Origin: a virus
Length of the DNA: 46,400 nt
Virus record (IMG/VR): IMGVR_UViG_3300031746_000043
Coordinates: 1-46,400 of that record
Strand: one strand, 5' to 3'
Shown: in pieces, positions 29,249-38,056 of the stretch
How positions within the stretch are numbered: position 1 is the first letter of the stretch
Layout of the letters: every line of letters begins with the position of its first letter
The notes under the pieces: generated by a model
Seen by the model: only the letters and a program-made list of their open reading frames with translations
Databases searched by the model: none
Told to the model about the DNA's origin: nothing
Position numbers and translations under genes: made by a program

Positions 29249-32167
29249 ATGGTATTTTATAATTTAAGGGAAAAGGGAATTTCCCTATTTTCATTTTTCA
29301 TATTCGTAATTCTTTTTCTTCCTTTAATTTCTTCAGCGCAGGATATTAAAATTGGTATTGATTCCAATCCTCAACCAATCATAAATGATAATTCAAGCAC
29401 AGGTCTTAACATTGGAATAGACACAGGCAAAAACATTCTTTATCATTATGGAGGAAATGCTTCTGGAGGTTCAACAACAAATAACTATTACAATATTACA
29501 AACACAACTAACTACAATGTAAATTATACAAACATTGCTCTTACAAACCAATCAGCAACATGGACTGCTGGAACAAATGTTTCTACTTCTGACAATGGTT
29601 GGTTCTTTGGATTATTTAATTGGATAATAAGTTCTTTAACCCCTTCAAGTGTTGCAACTTTTAACGGAACAACTTTATGGATTAATGATACTTACTTTTA
29701 CAATCAAACTCAAAGCGCATATTTCTACAACATGACACAATCTGCATACTTCTACAATCAATCTATTACTTATTATTCTGATGGAAAATGGATTACTAAA
29801 AATTCAACTAATGGATTTAATTTTAATGAAAGTCAACTTTCAACAACATATTATAATGCAACCCAAAGTCAAGCAATTGCAGGGACTATAGATGGAGGAA
29901 ATTTAGGAAATACTCAACATCAAGATGGAAAATATGATGGTAATACATTTAACTTTTCAGAAGCTTCAGGAAGTCCTGGATTAGATTTAAGAATTAATTT
30001 TACTGGAATAGATAGTTTTAATCAGGGAGTAATGAGATATAAAACATCTTCTCTTTCTGGCGCTTTTCCAATTATACAAGTATGGAATTATGTTACAAGT
30101 GCTTGGGAAGATTATCCTTATGTTTCTACAAGTTCAGCTTTTGCAACAATTACTCAACCAGTATTTGATTCATCTGACCATGTTGATGTTAATGGAATTG
30201 TTCAAATGAGATTATATAAAGCAAGTAATGGAAACACAAATAATAAATATTATATAGACTGGATTGCTATATCAAAAGGTTTTGGAACTCCAAGTGGAGA
30301 AGAAGTAGACCCTTATAGTTATCACACAGATATGAATATAAATGCAACAGGATATAATATTTCAGCAGACTACTTCATTGGAAATGAAATTTTAATTGGA
30401 GGAATATATGGAAAACAATATCTTTATAATATGTCAAATACTGCATACTTTTATAATCAATCTCTTTATGCAGATAATTTCTTAAGAAATGGAACATATC
30501 CTTGGTTTAGTTATTTGAATGTTTCAGGAGAAATAGTCACAGGTTTAATTAATATAAGCGGTGCAGGGGGGAAGGTTGGTATTGGGACGGTGAGTCCAGC
30601 TGCTTCACTTGATATTTCTGGAGTTCCCACTCAACTTGCCATGAGAAACCCCGCAGGAAATGTCGCTCTGCGTATGTATTCTAAAGCAGGTTCAACAGAC
30701 CAACTTGTATTTCTTGACGATGCAACAGAAAAGTGGGCAGTCAGAAAAGACGGAAGCAATAATTTTGGAATTTATAATATTGCCCTTGGTGTAGATAGTT
30801 TCCTTATACTTCCTTCAGGCAATGTCGGTATTGGGACGGCGAGTCCTAGCACGAATTTACATATTAAAGGAACAACAGATGTAGTAACAATACAAGCTAC
30901 CAATGCAGTTGGGAATAAGTTTCTCAGTTTTGATTTTGCAGATGGTGGTGCATCTGACTACGGTAATATTCAAGTGCAACCATACACACTTGTTATACAA
31001 GCCGGCAATTTCAGCGGTGGAAAGATTCAGCTTACTCCATATAATGGTGGTGTATATAGTAGTAGTTTAGGATTGATATTAGATACTGCTGGCAATGTCG
31101 GTATTGGGACGACTGCTCCTGCCTACCTTTTAGAAACAGCAGTAAGTGCAATCGGCGCAAACTTTTCAGGAACATTATATGTTAATGGAACAAGTGGAAA
31201 AGTAGGGATTGGAACTTCGTCACCATCTTCAGTATTAACTGTTGATGGAAAGATTGGTGTAACAAATAATAATGGAGTTTATTTTTTAACAACAGGAAAT
31301 CTTGATGATGGAACTTCAATGAAAAGAACAACTGCAAATGCTACATTATTTGTATATAGTAAAAATAGTTTAATATTCCAAGCAAATGGTGATACTGATG
31401 TAAGATTTTGGAATAGCACAGGACTTTCTTATGTAACTTATGAAGCAGATAATAGAAGAGTAGGAATTAGAACAACATCACCTGCTCAACCATTACATGT
31501 AAATGGAAGTGCATTAATTGTTAATCAAATAGGAATAAATGGTCAAGATGTAAATGCAAATTATGGAATTGTAAGTAGTGGAATATCAGGAGCAATATTA
31601 GGATATAATGATGATAATGCTCAATATGGAATATTAGGTTATCAAGCAGGAGCATTAAATTATGCAGTATATGGAACAGATATATCAAACGAAGGTTATG
31701 CAGGATATTTCTATGGACAGGTTTATGTTTCCTTAAATGTATCTGCTCAAGGATTTATTGATAGAACTTCTGTATTTAATACAGATAAAAATGCTTTTGA
31801 TTATGTAAAAGATGCAAGTTATTATTTAGACAATGGAGTTATTAATCATTCAAGATTCTATGGTTATACAACATTTAATAATCCACAAATAGATTATTCA
31901 AGACCTGAAACAAAGATAGAACAGAACTGCACAACAACAATAATAGATGTAGATGGAGATACAAAAGAAACTTGTAAGCCAGTAACAATAACTTACTATC
32001 CTCATTCAAAAGATGTAACAGAAGAAGGTGTTGATTTAGGTAGAGAGATAAGTGTTCACAGACAAGCAATATATGAAATCAAAACAGAGAATGATAAATT
32101 AACTAACTGCATTGCAACAAGCAAAACATTTGATGAGATGAAGTTATGTGCAGGAGGAAGTGGATGA
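29249..32167 (+). CDS. Secreted fibre/adhesin with VGIGT repeats, 972 aa
   Basis: Signal or anchor segment (FSFFIFVILFLPLISSAQD, about 14-32). A first region has many YFYNQTQ/YFYNMTQ repeats (about 150-175) and sequons. Residues about 450-660 have beta-solenoid repeats ending in VGIGT(A/T/S)(S/A)P, typical of phage tail fibres and trimeric adhesins. The C-terminus (about 850-972) has a helical/S74-like chaperone flavour (VDLGREISVHRQAIYEIKTENDK). It probably forms receptor-binding spikes. The 30560-31130 stretch is visibly more GC-rich than its surroundings. Confidence 0.8.
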   Translation: MVFYNLREKGISLFSFFIFVILFLPLISSAQDIKIGIDSNPQPIINDNSSTGLNIGIDTGKNILYHYGGNASGGSTTNNYYNITNTTNYNVNYTNIALTNQSATWTAGTNVSTSDNGWFFGLFNWIISSLTPSSVATFNGTTLWINDTYFYNQTQSAYFYNMTQSAYFYNQSITYYSDGKWITKNSTNGFNFNESQLSTTYYNATQSQAIAGTIDGGNLGNTQHQDGKYDGNTFNFSEASGSPGLDLRINFTGIDSFNQGVMRYKTSSLSGAFPIIQVWNYVTSAWEDYPYVSTSSAFATITQPVFDSSDHVDVNGIVQMRLYKASNGNTNNKYYIDWIAISKGFGTPSGEEVDPYSYHTDMNINATGYNISADYFIGNEILIGGIYGKQYLYNMSNTAYFYNQSLYADNFLRNGTYPWFSYLNVSGEIVTGLINISGAGGKVGIGTVSPAASLDISGVPTQLAMRNPAGNVALRMYSKAGSTDQLVFLDDATEKWAVRKDGSNNFGIYNIALGVDSFLILPSGNVGIGTASPSTNLHIKGTTDVVTIQATNAVGNKFLSFDFADGGASDYGNIQVQPYTLVIQAGNFSGGKIQLTPYNGGVYSSSLGLILDTAGNVGIGTTAPAYLLETAVSAIGANFSGTLYVNGTSGKVGIGTSSPSSVLTVDGKIGVTNNNGVYFLTTGNLDDGTSMKRTTANATLFVYSKNSLIFQANGDTDVRFWNSTGLSYVTYEADNRRVGIRTTSPAQPLHVNGSALIVNQIGINGQDVNANYGIVSSGISGAILGYNDDNAQYGILGYQAGALNYAVYGTDISNEGYAGYFYGQVYVSLNVSAQGFIDRTSVFNTDKNAFDYVKDASYYLDNGVINHSRFYGYTTFNNPQIDYSRPETKIEQNCTTTIIDVDGDTKETCKPVTITYYPHSKDVTEEGVDLGREISVHRQAIYEIKTENDKLTNCIATSKTFDEMKLCAGGSG

Positions 32168-32292
32168 ATCAAGAACAGCAGAAACAAATAGTTCAACAAA
32201 CTGCAAATGATAAAAAGATAAATGACTGCATAACAAATTCAAAAGACTTTGAAGAATTAAAAGTTTGCACAAGTGCCGGAGTAATACCATGA
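32164..32292 (+). CDS. Small Gln-rich protein, 42 aa
   Basis: 42 aa (MNQEQQKQIVQQTANDKKIN...). Its C-terminal half (NDCITNSKDFEELKVC) mirrors the end of the fibre protein (TNCIATSKTFDEMKLC), so it looks like a duplicated fibre tail segment. It overlaps the fibre stop by 4 bases. Confidence 0.6.
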   Translation: MNQEQQKQIVQQTANDKKINDCITNSKDFEELKVCTSAGVIP

Positions 32293-32414
32293 GATGCAAA
32301 CAATGTAAACATAATTACAAAGCATTGACAGTAGAAGAATTGTGCTGTTTTTGTCACTGGGATAAATTTGGGAATTGGAGTAAAGATTTTTCAAGCGGGG
32401 AGAAGAAAAATTGA
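32289..32414 (+). CDS. Zinc-knuckle mini-protein, 41 aa
   Basis: 41 aa (MRCKQCKHNYKALTVEEL...). CKQC and CCFC could bind zinc. It has a 4-base overlap with each neighbour, so the start is set by coupling rather than by a ribosome site. Confidence 0.5.
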   Translation: MRCKQCKHNYKALTVEELCCFCHWDKFGNWSKDFSSGEKKN

Positions 32415-32512
32415 CAAAATACTGTAATCGTTGCGGAAAGAAGAAACCAGATAATGGAAGTTATTATTGTGAAGAATGCAAAAAGGAGATTCGAGAAAAG
32501 ATTAAAAAATGA
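32411..32512 (+). CDS. Zinc-ribbon mini-protein, 33 aa
   Basis: 33 aa from a TTG start overlapping the previous stop. CNRC and CEEC, with basic flanks, form a minimal zinc ribbon (YCNRCGKKKPDNGSYYCEEC). Evidence is the perfect four-cysteine spacing and the overlaps. Confidence 0.5.
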   Translation: MTKYCNRCGKKKPDNGSYYCEECKKEIREKIKK

Positions 32513-32649
32513 ATAAAGAAAACTTAATAGTAATTATTTTAGCATTATTTTTTATTAGTTTATCTTTTATAAGATTTGTTCCTGCGATTGAAAACATCTG
32601 TGATAAAACAATTTTAATCAATAATTATACAATGAGGTATTGTCCATGA
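32509..32649 (+). CDS. Membrane mini-protein, 46 aa
   Basis: 46 aa (MNKENLIVIILALFFISLSF...), one membrane helix and a short outer part with two Cys. It overlaps the genes on both sides by 4 bases. Function unknown. Confidence 0.5.
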   Translation: MNKENLIVIILALFFISLSFIRFVPAIENICDKTILINNYTMRYCP

Positions 32650-33350
32650 TACATAAACATTTTAATAACTTTAAATCTTCTAATAGTATGAAAAACATTC
32701 TAATTGGAATAGCATTATGTTTAGGAATAATTTTAGCCTGTATTGTTTCGAATGTAAGTGCAGTAAGTTTAGGAACATTCAAAGCAGGACAGCCAATTGA
32801 ATTAGTTCAGCTTTGTGATAATGGTGCAGCACTTTGTTCAGGTTGTAATATTTCTTATGTTAATTATCCTAACTCAACAATCTTTTTATCGAATGTTAAT
32901 ATGACAAAAAGAACTTCTGACTTTAGTTACATTATGAATCCGTCTTATGTTCTTGGAACTTATAATGTGGGCGGAAATTGTTTTGATACAACAATGGTTA
33001 AAACCTGGACTTATGATTTTACAATCACTCCAAGTGAAGGCGCAGAAAGTAATACAATGACATTTATTGTTTTGGCAGTGATTGGTCTTGTTCTTTTAAT
33101 TCTTTCATTTATGTTTTCTAATTTAATATTTGCATTTCTTTCAGGACTTGCATTTTCAGGAGCAGGAGTTTATACAATGATTTATGGATTTGGAAATATA
33201 ACTAATCTTTATACACAGATTGCTGCGTCGATTATTATTGGATTTGGAGTTATAATCACAGTCGTTTCAGCTTTAGAATTCCTTGATGAAATGTCTGGAG
33301 GACAATTTGAAGGAGGATATTCAACTAGCGACGAGGAAGAAGAAGATTGA
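32646..33350 (+). CDS. Secreted/membrane virion protein, 234 aa
   Basis: 234 aa from ATG 32646. Signal or anchor helix (about 17-37), an outer Cys-containing domain with sequons (about 40-135), then three membrane helices (about 141-160, 164-187, 196-213) and an acidic tail (STSDEEEED). A typical minor envelope protein plan; no family recognised. Confidence 0.65.
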   Translation: MIHKHFNNFKSSNSMKNILIGIALCLGIILACIVSNVSAVSLGTFKAGQPIELVQLCDNGAALCSGCNISYVNYPNSTIFLSNVNMTKRTSDFSYIMNPSYVLGTYNVGGNCFDTTMVKTWTYDFTITPSEGAESNTMTFIVLAVIGLVLLILSFMFSNLIFAFLSGLAFSGAGVYTMIYGFGNITNLYTQIAASIIIGFGVIITVVSALEFLDEMSGGQFEGGYSTSDEEEED

Positions 33351-33370
33351 ATGAAAGGAGGAAAAGGCAA

Positions 33371-33862
33371 ATGGATGAAGACGAAGAAGAAAATATGAAT
33401 GAAGTTTCAGAAGATGTAGCTCAGCAAGGTTATGGAGAAGATGCTGAAGATATGCAGGAGCATATGGTAGAAGTTCAGCAAGACCAACAGTTCGGTTCTT
33501 ATCCCGGGATGGCATCAAGAGAAGGTATCTTTACTTTCTTTAGACATATCCTAGGAATTAAAGATAGCAGTAAGGTTGCAAATCTTAGAACAAAAGAATT
33601 AGGTATGCTGGATTTGTCTGTTAGAAATTGTGAGTATCTTGCAAAGTTAGGAAAACTATTACATAATGATTCTTATGATACTTTCTTTATGACAAAGGCA
33701 GAAATAACTTTAGCAACTTCAATGTCAAGAGGAGGATGGTTACCAGAATTAGTTGTATCACAGAAAAGATATAGCCAGAGAATGGTTCAACCAACAACAC
33801 CTGTTCAGCAAAAGAAAACATTCTTCGGAAAACCAGCATCACAGCCAGCACAAGCACAATGA
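33371..33862 (+). CDS. Acidic helical protein, 163 aa
   Basis: 163 aa from the ATG at 33371, after AAAGGAGGAAAAGG. The N-terminus is acidic (MDEDEEENMNEVSEDV), followed by a helical core (VANLRTKELGMLDLSVRNCEYLAKLGKLLHN) and a Pro/Gln-rich tail. Cytosolic; possibly a scaffold or structural protein. No family recognised. Confidence 0.65.
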   Translation: MDEDEEENMNEVSEDVAQQGYGEDAEDMQEHMVEVQQDQQFGSYPGMASREGIFTFFRHILGIKDSSKVANLRTKELGMLDLSVRNCEYLAKLGKLLHNDSYDTFFMTKAEITLATSMSRGGWLPELVVSQKRYSQRMVQPTTPVQQKKTFFGKPASQPAQAQ

Positions 33863-34422
33863 AAATGACAAAAGAAGAGTATGATGAAGTTAGGAGGGAA
33901 TATGAGTATGATGAAGATAAAGGCGAAAAGAAAAAACCATTTAAACTTCCTTGGAAAAAAAGGAGAGTAATGGCTAAAAGCAAAAAGCCTGACCAGATAC
34001 TTGTATTCCTGCTTAATCTTAAAAAACAAATTGAAGGGCCAATATTAACAAAGATATATGGAGGTAATTTTTTAGTTATTAGAAATCATGTATATCGTTA
34101 CAACCCTGATAGAGTTTTATCTTTTGGAAAGTTTAAATCAGTGATAGCAAGAGAATATGATAGGGAACTTGTTGGAGTAGATGATTACCAAGAATTAATG
34201 TATAAAGATTTTATTTCAAAACACCCCGGAGATAGAATTAACATTCAGGACCCAGTTTTAATCAAGGCATTAATTCAAGCAAGACTTGGAGAGAAACAAC
34301 CTATGAAAGCAAGCATGAAATGGATAATCATTGCTTTGGTTATCTTAGGAGTAATAATTGGTTTCTTTTACATTGCGAATAAAAATAAAGCACCGGTAAC
34401 ACCCGCGCCAACAACTCCATAA
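33859..34422 (+). CDS. C-terminally anchored protein, 187 aa
   Basis: 187 aa. Charged N-terminus (EYDEVRREYEYDEDKGEKKK), a globular core (VLSFGKFKSVIAREYDRELV...), then a C-terminal membrane helix (about 154-173) and a Pro/Thr tail (APVTPAPTTP). It overlaps the neighbouring genes by 4 and 1 bases. A membrane-attached assembly or virion protein is likely. Confidence 0.65.
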   Translation: MKMTKEEYDEVRREYEYDEDKGEKKKPFKLPWKKRRVMAKSKKPDQILVFLLNLKKQIEGPILTKIYGGNFLVIRNHVYRYNPDRVLSFGKFKSVIAREYDRELVGVDDYQELMYKDFISKHPGDRINIQDPVLIKALIQARLGEKQPMKASMKWIIIALVILGVIIGFFYIANKNKAPVTPAPTTP

Positions 34423-34655
34423 TGGAACTTCTGGTCGTCAAAAAGGATAAAGATAGATTAAAATTCAAAGCAGTTAAAGCTGTCAATCGTAATTGGAATC
34501 CACCACGATATATGAAAGTAATTAAGAACAAAGATTTTAATCAGATAGCTTTTTTATTTTATGACTTACATCAAATGGGTTATCCAATAGATAAAGCATA
34601 TGGAAAATTCAAATCACTTTTTGACGAACCAGAACTTTTTTTCTTGAAAACGTAA
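34422..34655 (+). CDS. Hypothetical protein, 77 aa
   Basis: 77 aa (MELLVVKKDKDRLKFKAV...), small alpha/beta protein with a basic N-half. It is the last gene before the inserted minus-strand nuclease. No family recognised. Confidence 0.6.
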   Translation: MELLVVKKDKDRLKFKAVKAVNRNWNPPRYMKVIKNKDFNQIAFLFYDLHQMGYPIDKAYGKFKSLFDEPELFFLKT

Positions 34656-35114
34656 TTAACATTTTGGATGTAATAACCTATGGCAAGGTTTGCATACATA
34701 ATATATTTGTTTATTTTTTATTGCATTAATTATATCTTGTTTTTTAGTTGGATAAATTTTATGGTGTAATTGAAGGTCTTTATTAATTAAACAATTTTTA
34801 CATTGATATATTGGTGGAGTTATTTTTTTATAACCTCTACCCTTTATCATATCTTTTGTTCGAACTCTTGATATGAATTGTTGTTTATGTGCTTCATAAT
34901 ATTTTTTCATTAAATTTTTCATTCTTAATTTATTTTTTGGTTTGTCATACCATTTTTTAAAATATTTCTTCCTATAAATTATTCCATTTTTACTTTTGCA
35001 CCATTTTCTTCCATTTATTTTCCAGGCTTCTTTATGACATAAATAATAATTATGGTGATGTAATCTTATTTTTGATTTATTCTGTTGATAATATTCTTTA
35101 CTATATCGTCCCAT
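34656..35114 (-). CDS. HNH endonuclease (homing type)
   Basis: 152 aa. The basic N-terminal half (KEYYQQNKSKIRLHHHNYYL) is followed by an HNH core: CKNC (105-108), LQLHHKIYP with His117/His118, and CKPCHRLLH (141-149). It stands alone on the opposite strand in the late block, as free-standing homing endonucleases do. It cuts DNA and promotes its own spread. Confidence 0.82.
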   Translation of the reverse strand: MGRYSKEYYQQNKSKIRLHHHNYYLCHKEAWKINGRKWCKSKNGIIYRKKYFKKWYDKPKNKLRMKNLMKKYYEAHKQQFISRVRTKDMIKGRGYKKITPPIYQCKNCLINKDLQLHHKIYPTKKQDIINAIKNKQIYYVCKPCHRLLHPKC

Positions 35115-35191
35115 TAGAAAATATATATTATAGGTTTATAAATGTTATGTTACATAACTATTTAAATAATTACTAGTATTTCCTATTGTTA

Positions 35192-35320
35192 ATGGCAAAT
35201 GCAACGACAATAAAAGTAAAAAGAGTATTTGTGAATAAATGTAATGGACAATTAACAATTATACTTCCTAAACGAAAAATGAAACATTTTCCTAAGAGGG
35301 TGGAAATTTCTTATTGGTAA
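35192..35320 (+). CDS. AbrB/SpoVT-like swapped-hairpin mini-protein, 42 aa
   Basis: 42 aa (MANATTIKVKRVFVNKCNGQ...). The pattern VFVNKCNGQLTIILPKRK resembles the beta-hairpin of AbrB-type DNA-binding proteins, here without a C-terminal extension. A TATA-like TATTTAAATAATT precedes it, so it may start the second half of the late block. Tentative. Confidence 0.5.
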   Translation: MANATTIKVKRVFVNKCNGQLTIILPKRKMKHFPKRVEISYW

Positions 35321-35324
35321 TAAA

Positions 35325-37553
35325 ATGGTTAATCCAATTTCACAGCAAACGCAACAGCAAATACAATCCCTTAGTCCTGACGCATATTCAAGATTATCAG
35401 ATGCACTAAATAGATTTGCAGGCGGAAGAGGATTAGCTTATCTTCATGGGCCCGAAGAATTTGCATTGGCACAACAAGTAATTAGAGAGACTGGAATGGA
35501 TAGAAGTGTTGATAGAGGAATGGCAATGGAGCAATGGAAAACTCAGATGAAAACTCCTGGCGATTATGTAAAAGACGGAGTTTATTATGGAACTCCTACA
35601 ACTCAAACTCCAAGTTGGTATACTGATTTTAAAGCTGGAATTCAACCACCAAGTAATCAAGATGTTGCAATGGGGAAAACTAATTCGCAAGTCCAACAAC
35701 CATACTTGCAACAAGAACAAATTGGAGTATACCAAGGTATACCAGAAACAAAGATTTATTATTATGAACCCTCAACAAATTTAAAAAGAGAAGCAACACA
35801 AAGTGAATTTGATTGGTTTCAACAACAAACAAGTGTATTAAGAGCTTCAACTCAACCAGTTCCATTTTGGCAAGTTCCATTAAGTAAAGTAAGTGGAGAA
35901 GTTCAACAAATTGGGAGGAATATTAAACAAGATTTTTTAGGTGGAGTTGAACGAATTAGGCCATTAGTTGAACCAATTGTTGAAAAAATTCCACCAGAAA
36001 TTAGAGAATTTGGAAAAGTAACTGAACCAGCTGGTGTGGTAAATTGGAATTCATTTTCAAAAACTCAGCAGAATGATATTTTAAATGCAATGTCACCAAG
36101 CCAACGAGAAGCATTTATAACTCAACTCCAAAATCAACAGATTGTTGCTTTTCCAAAACAGGTAACTGATATTCTTGCAAAAGGAATAATAACTGCTGGA
36201 AAATATGTAGGTGAGAAAACAATTCCAATATTAAAAGCTGGAGAGTGGAGAGGTTTTGATATAAGTCCAATTGGAAGACTTGAAACAGGAATAAGAAAAA
36301 CATTGCTTGAACCATCACCAATAATTTCTGAATCAACAGCAAAAGAATTAATAAGCACAGGATTATTATTTGAAGCATTCTCTCCTTTATTTTCATCTAT
36401 GGTTGCTAAGAAAGGAAAGACACAAGTTCAAATTCAAACAGCAGGACAGAAGTTTAAATCTCCCGAATTAAGTAAAGAAGAATATGAAAAATTTTTAACT
36501 GATGTAGGACGAAGATTACAAACTTATAATAAACAATCAAGAATGGATTTTATAAGAACACAGGTTAATAGATTTAAAGATAATGAAAAAACACTTAATG
36601 AATTTAAAAAATATTTAGATGCTGTGTTTGGAAAGCAGGAAGCTGATGCTTTATTTAAAGAAGTAGTTGTTCAAGAATACGGAGAATTACTTGGAACATC
36701 AATCCCAACTGCACCTAGAATTGTGACTGGAGTTACAGGAACAGAAAGTGCTTATGCTGGAGCCGGGACTTATGAAACTACTGGATTCTTTGCTCCTCAA
36801 GTAAAAGGAAAATTAGCAACTTTACAATTACAGCAATCAAAGTTTCAGGAAAAATACTTAGTAAAACCACAAGAACAATATTTAACAAAGTCTAATATTT
36901 TAACTGGTCAAAAAGAAGCTACAATTTCTATGTTAGGTTTGGGATTGAAAACAAGTTTAATAACAAAACAAGAACAACAATCACAACAGAAATATGAACA
37001 GCCACAAAAATATGTGGAATCTTTTAAATTTATACAATCTCAACCTCAAAGATATGCACAAAAACAAGTTCAAAGACAAATATTAATGCCAAAAGTAATT
37101 CAAAATTTTTATCGTCCTATAAAACAAATTACTAAACCAGGAGAAGATATATTTTTTAAACCATCAAGAAAACCCACCTCCATAAAGTTAGTAGGTAAAC
37201 CGATTAAGTCTACTGAGTTATCATATTTAGTTTATACAAGAAAAGCTAAGAAGCCTATGTTAGTTTCCACAAAACCATTATCAAGAGGAGAAGCTTTAGC
37301 TTTGGGCGTGCGCGCAACTAAGACAACCGCAAGGGCTTCATTTCAATTAATTCCAACAAAAGCAAAAGCAACTTCATTAGGATTAGCACCTATTACTGAA
37401 AAACAAGTTTATGGTTTTGGATTTAGACCACCAATTAAAAAGGGCAAGACAGGGGCAAGAGACACATTTATTCAATTAAGAAGCACAAGATTAGGAACAA
37501 GAGCAGAAGTTCGCGCTGTGCAATCGTATAAGCGAAGGAGTGGCATATGGTAA
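35325..37553 (+). CDS. Gln-rich structural protein, 742 aa
   Basis: 742 aa, no family recognised. An ordered first half with repeated Pro-Leu segments (about 195-330), an amphipathic helical centre (KEEYEKFLTDVGRRLQTYNKQSR) and a very Gln/Lys/Arg-rich, basic C-terminal third. No signal peptide or strong membrane helix. The amount and basic charge suit an internal virion or DNA-condensing protein, or a scaffold. Confidence 0.7.
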   Translation: MVNPISQQTQQQIQSLSPDAYSRLSDALNRFAGGRGLAYLHGPEEFALAQQVIRETGMDRSVDRGMAMEQWKTQMKTPGDYVKDGVYYGTPTTQTPSWYTDFKAGIQPPSNQDVAMGKTNSQVQQPYLQQEQIGVYQGIPETKIYYYEPSTNLKREATQSEFDWFQQQTSVLRASTQPVPFWQVPLSKVSGEVQQIGRNIKQDFLGGVERIRPLVEPIVEKIPPEIREFGKVTEPAGVVNWNSFSKTQQNDILNAMSPSQREAFITQLQNQQIVAFPKQVTDILAKGIITAGKYVGEKTIPILKAGEWRGFDISPIGRLETGIRKTLLEPSPIISESTAKELISTGLLFEAFSPLFSSMVAKKGKTQVQIQTAGQKFKSPELSKEEYEKFLTDVGRRLQTYNKQSRMDFIRTQVNRFKDNEKTLNEFKKYLDAVFGKQEADALFKEVVVQEYGELLGTSIPTAPRIVTGVTGTESAYAGAGTYETTGFFAPQVKGKLATLQLQQSKFQEKYLVKPQEQYLTKSNILTGQKEATISMLGLGLKTSLITKQEQQSQQKYEQPQKYVESFKFIQSQPQRYAQKQVQRQILMPKVIQNFYRPIKQITKPGEDIFFKPSRKPTSIKLVGKPIKSTELSYLVYTRKAKKPMLVSTKPLSRGEALALGVRATKTTARASFQLIPTKAKATSLGLAPITEKQVYGFGFRPPIKKGKTGARDTFIQLRSTRLGTRAEVRAVQSYKRRSGIW

Positions 37554-37603
37554 ATACTCACAATCATACTCGTAGGATATTTTCGTCTTCATCCGCGAGC
37601 CTA

Positions 37604-37623
37604 CCTTCCTCATACGAGGAAGG
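37604..37623 (+). promoter_or_regulatory. 8-bp hairpin before a membrane virion gene
   Basis: CCTTCCTC ATAC GAGGAAGG is a perfect stem with a 4-base loop. It ends about 35 bases before the ATG at 37658. The right arm contains a GAGGAAGGAGG ribosome-like sequence, so the hairpin might mask or mimic a ribosome site. Confidence 0.45.
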
Positions 37624-37657
37624 AGGATATAATCATAAAACAAAAAGGAGGAGCAAC

Positions 37658-38026
37658 ATGAACAAGAAAACTAATTTGATAGCACCAATGAAAAAGAAAA
37701 GTAAGAAAGGAAACTTGATGACACTACCAATGAATTTGTTAATGTTATTTATAACAGTAACATTCTTAGTGGCACTTATTCCTGGCTTAGTTGAGATAAT
37801 CAATACTGCACAGCAGTCTGATAGTCTTAATTGTGCTGGATATAAGTATAATGGAGATGCAACTCATGCATTAAGTTATAATAGCACAATTGGAACTCAG
37901 TCAAGTATTGGTTGTTTAGCAATCAAATTATACATTCCATACATTGTTCTTGGAGTATTAATATCAGGAGTAGCATTAATATTCTATGGACGAACAATGG
38001 GAGACCAACAGCAACAGGCATATTAA
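37658..38026 (+). CDS. Two-helix membrane virion protein, 122 aa
   Basis: 122 aa from the ATG at 37658 after AAAAGGAGG; the frame to 37547 overlaps the previous gene and the hairpin. Basic N-tail, helix at about 26-48, a 35-residue loop with two Cys and sequons, and a second helix (about 88-111) ending FYGRTMGDQQQQAY. The same plan as the capsid-like proteins, but without clear sequence identity. Confidence 0.65.
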   Translation: MNKKTNLIAPMKKKSKKGNLMTLPMNLLMLFITVTFLVALIPGLVEIINTAQQSDSLNCAGYKYNGDATHALSYNSTIGTQSSIGCLAIKLYIPYIVLGVLISGVALIFYGRTMGDQQQQAY

Positions 38027-38056
38027 ATTGTTCTAATGAAAATGGAGTACGAACAG

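Noticed and set aside
35433-36396. Minus-strand frames within the 742-aa gene
   Set aside because: Shadows of the Gln/Pro-rich coding frame; Leu/Phe-rich composition with no starts in context.
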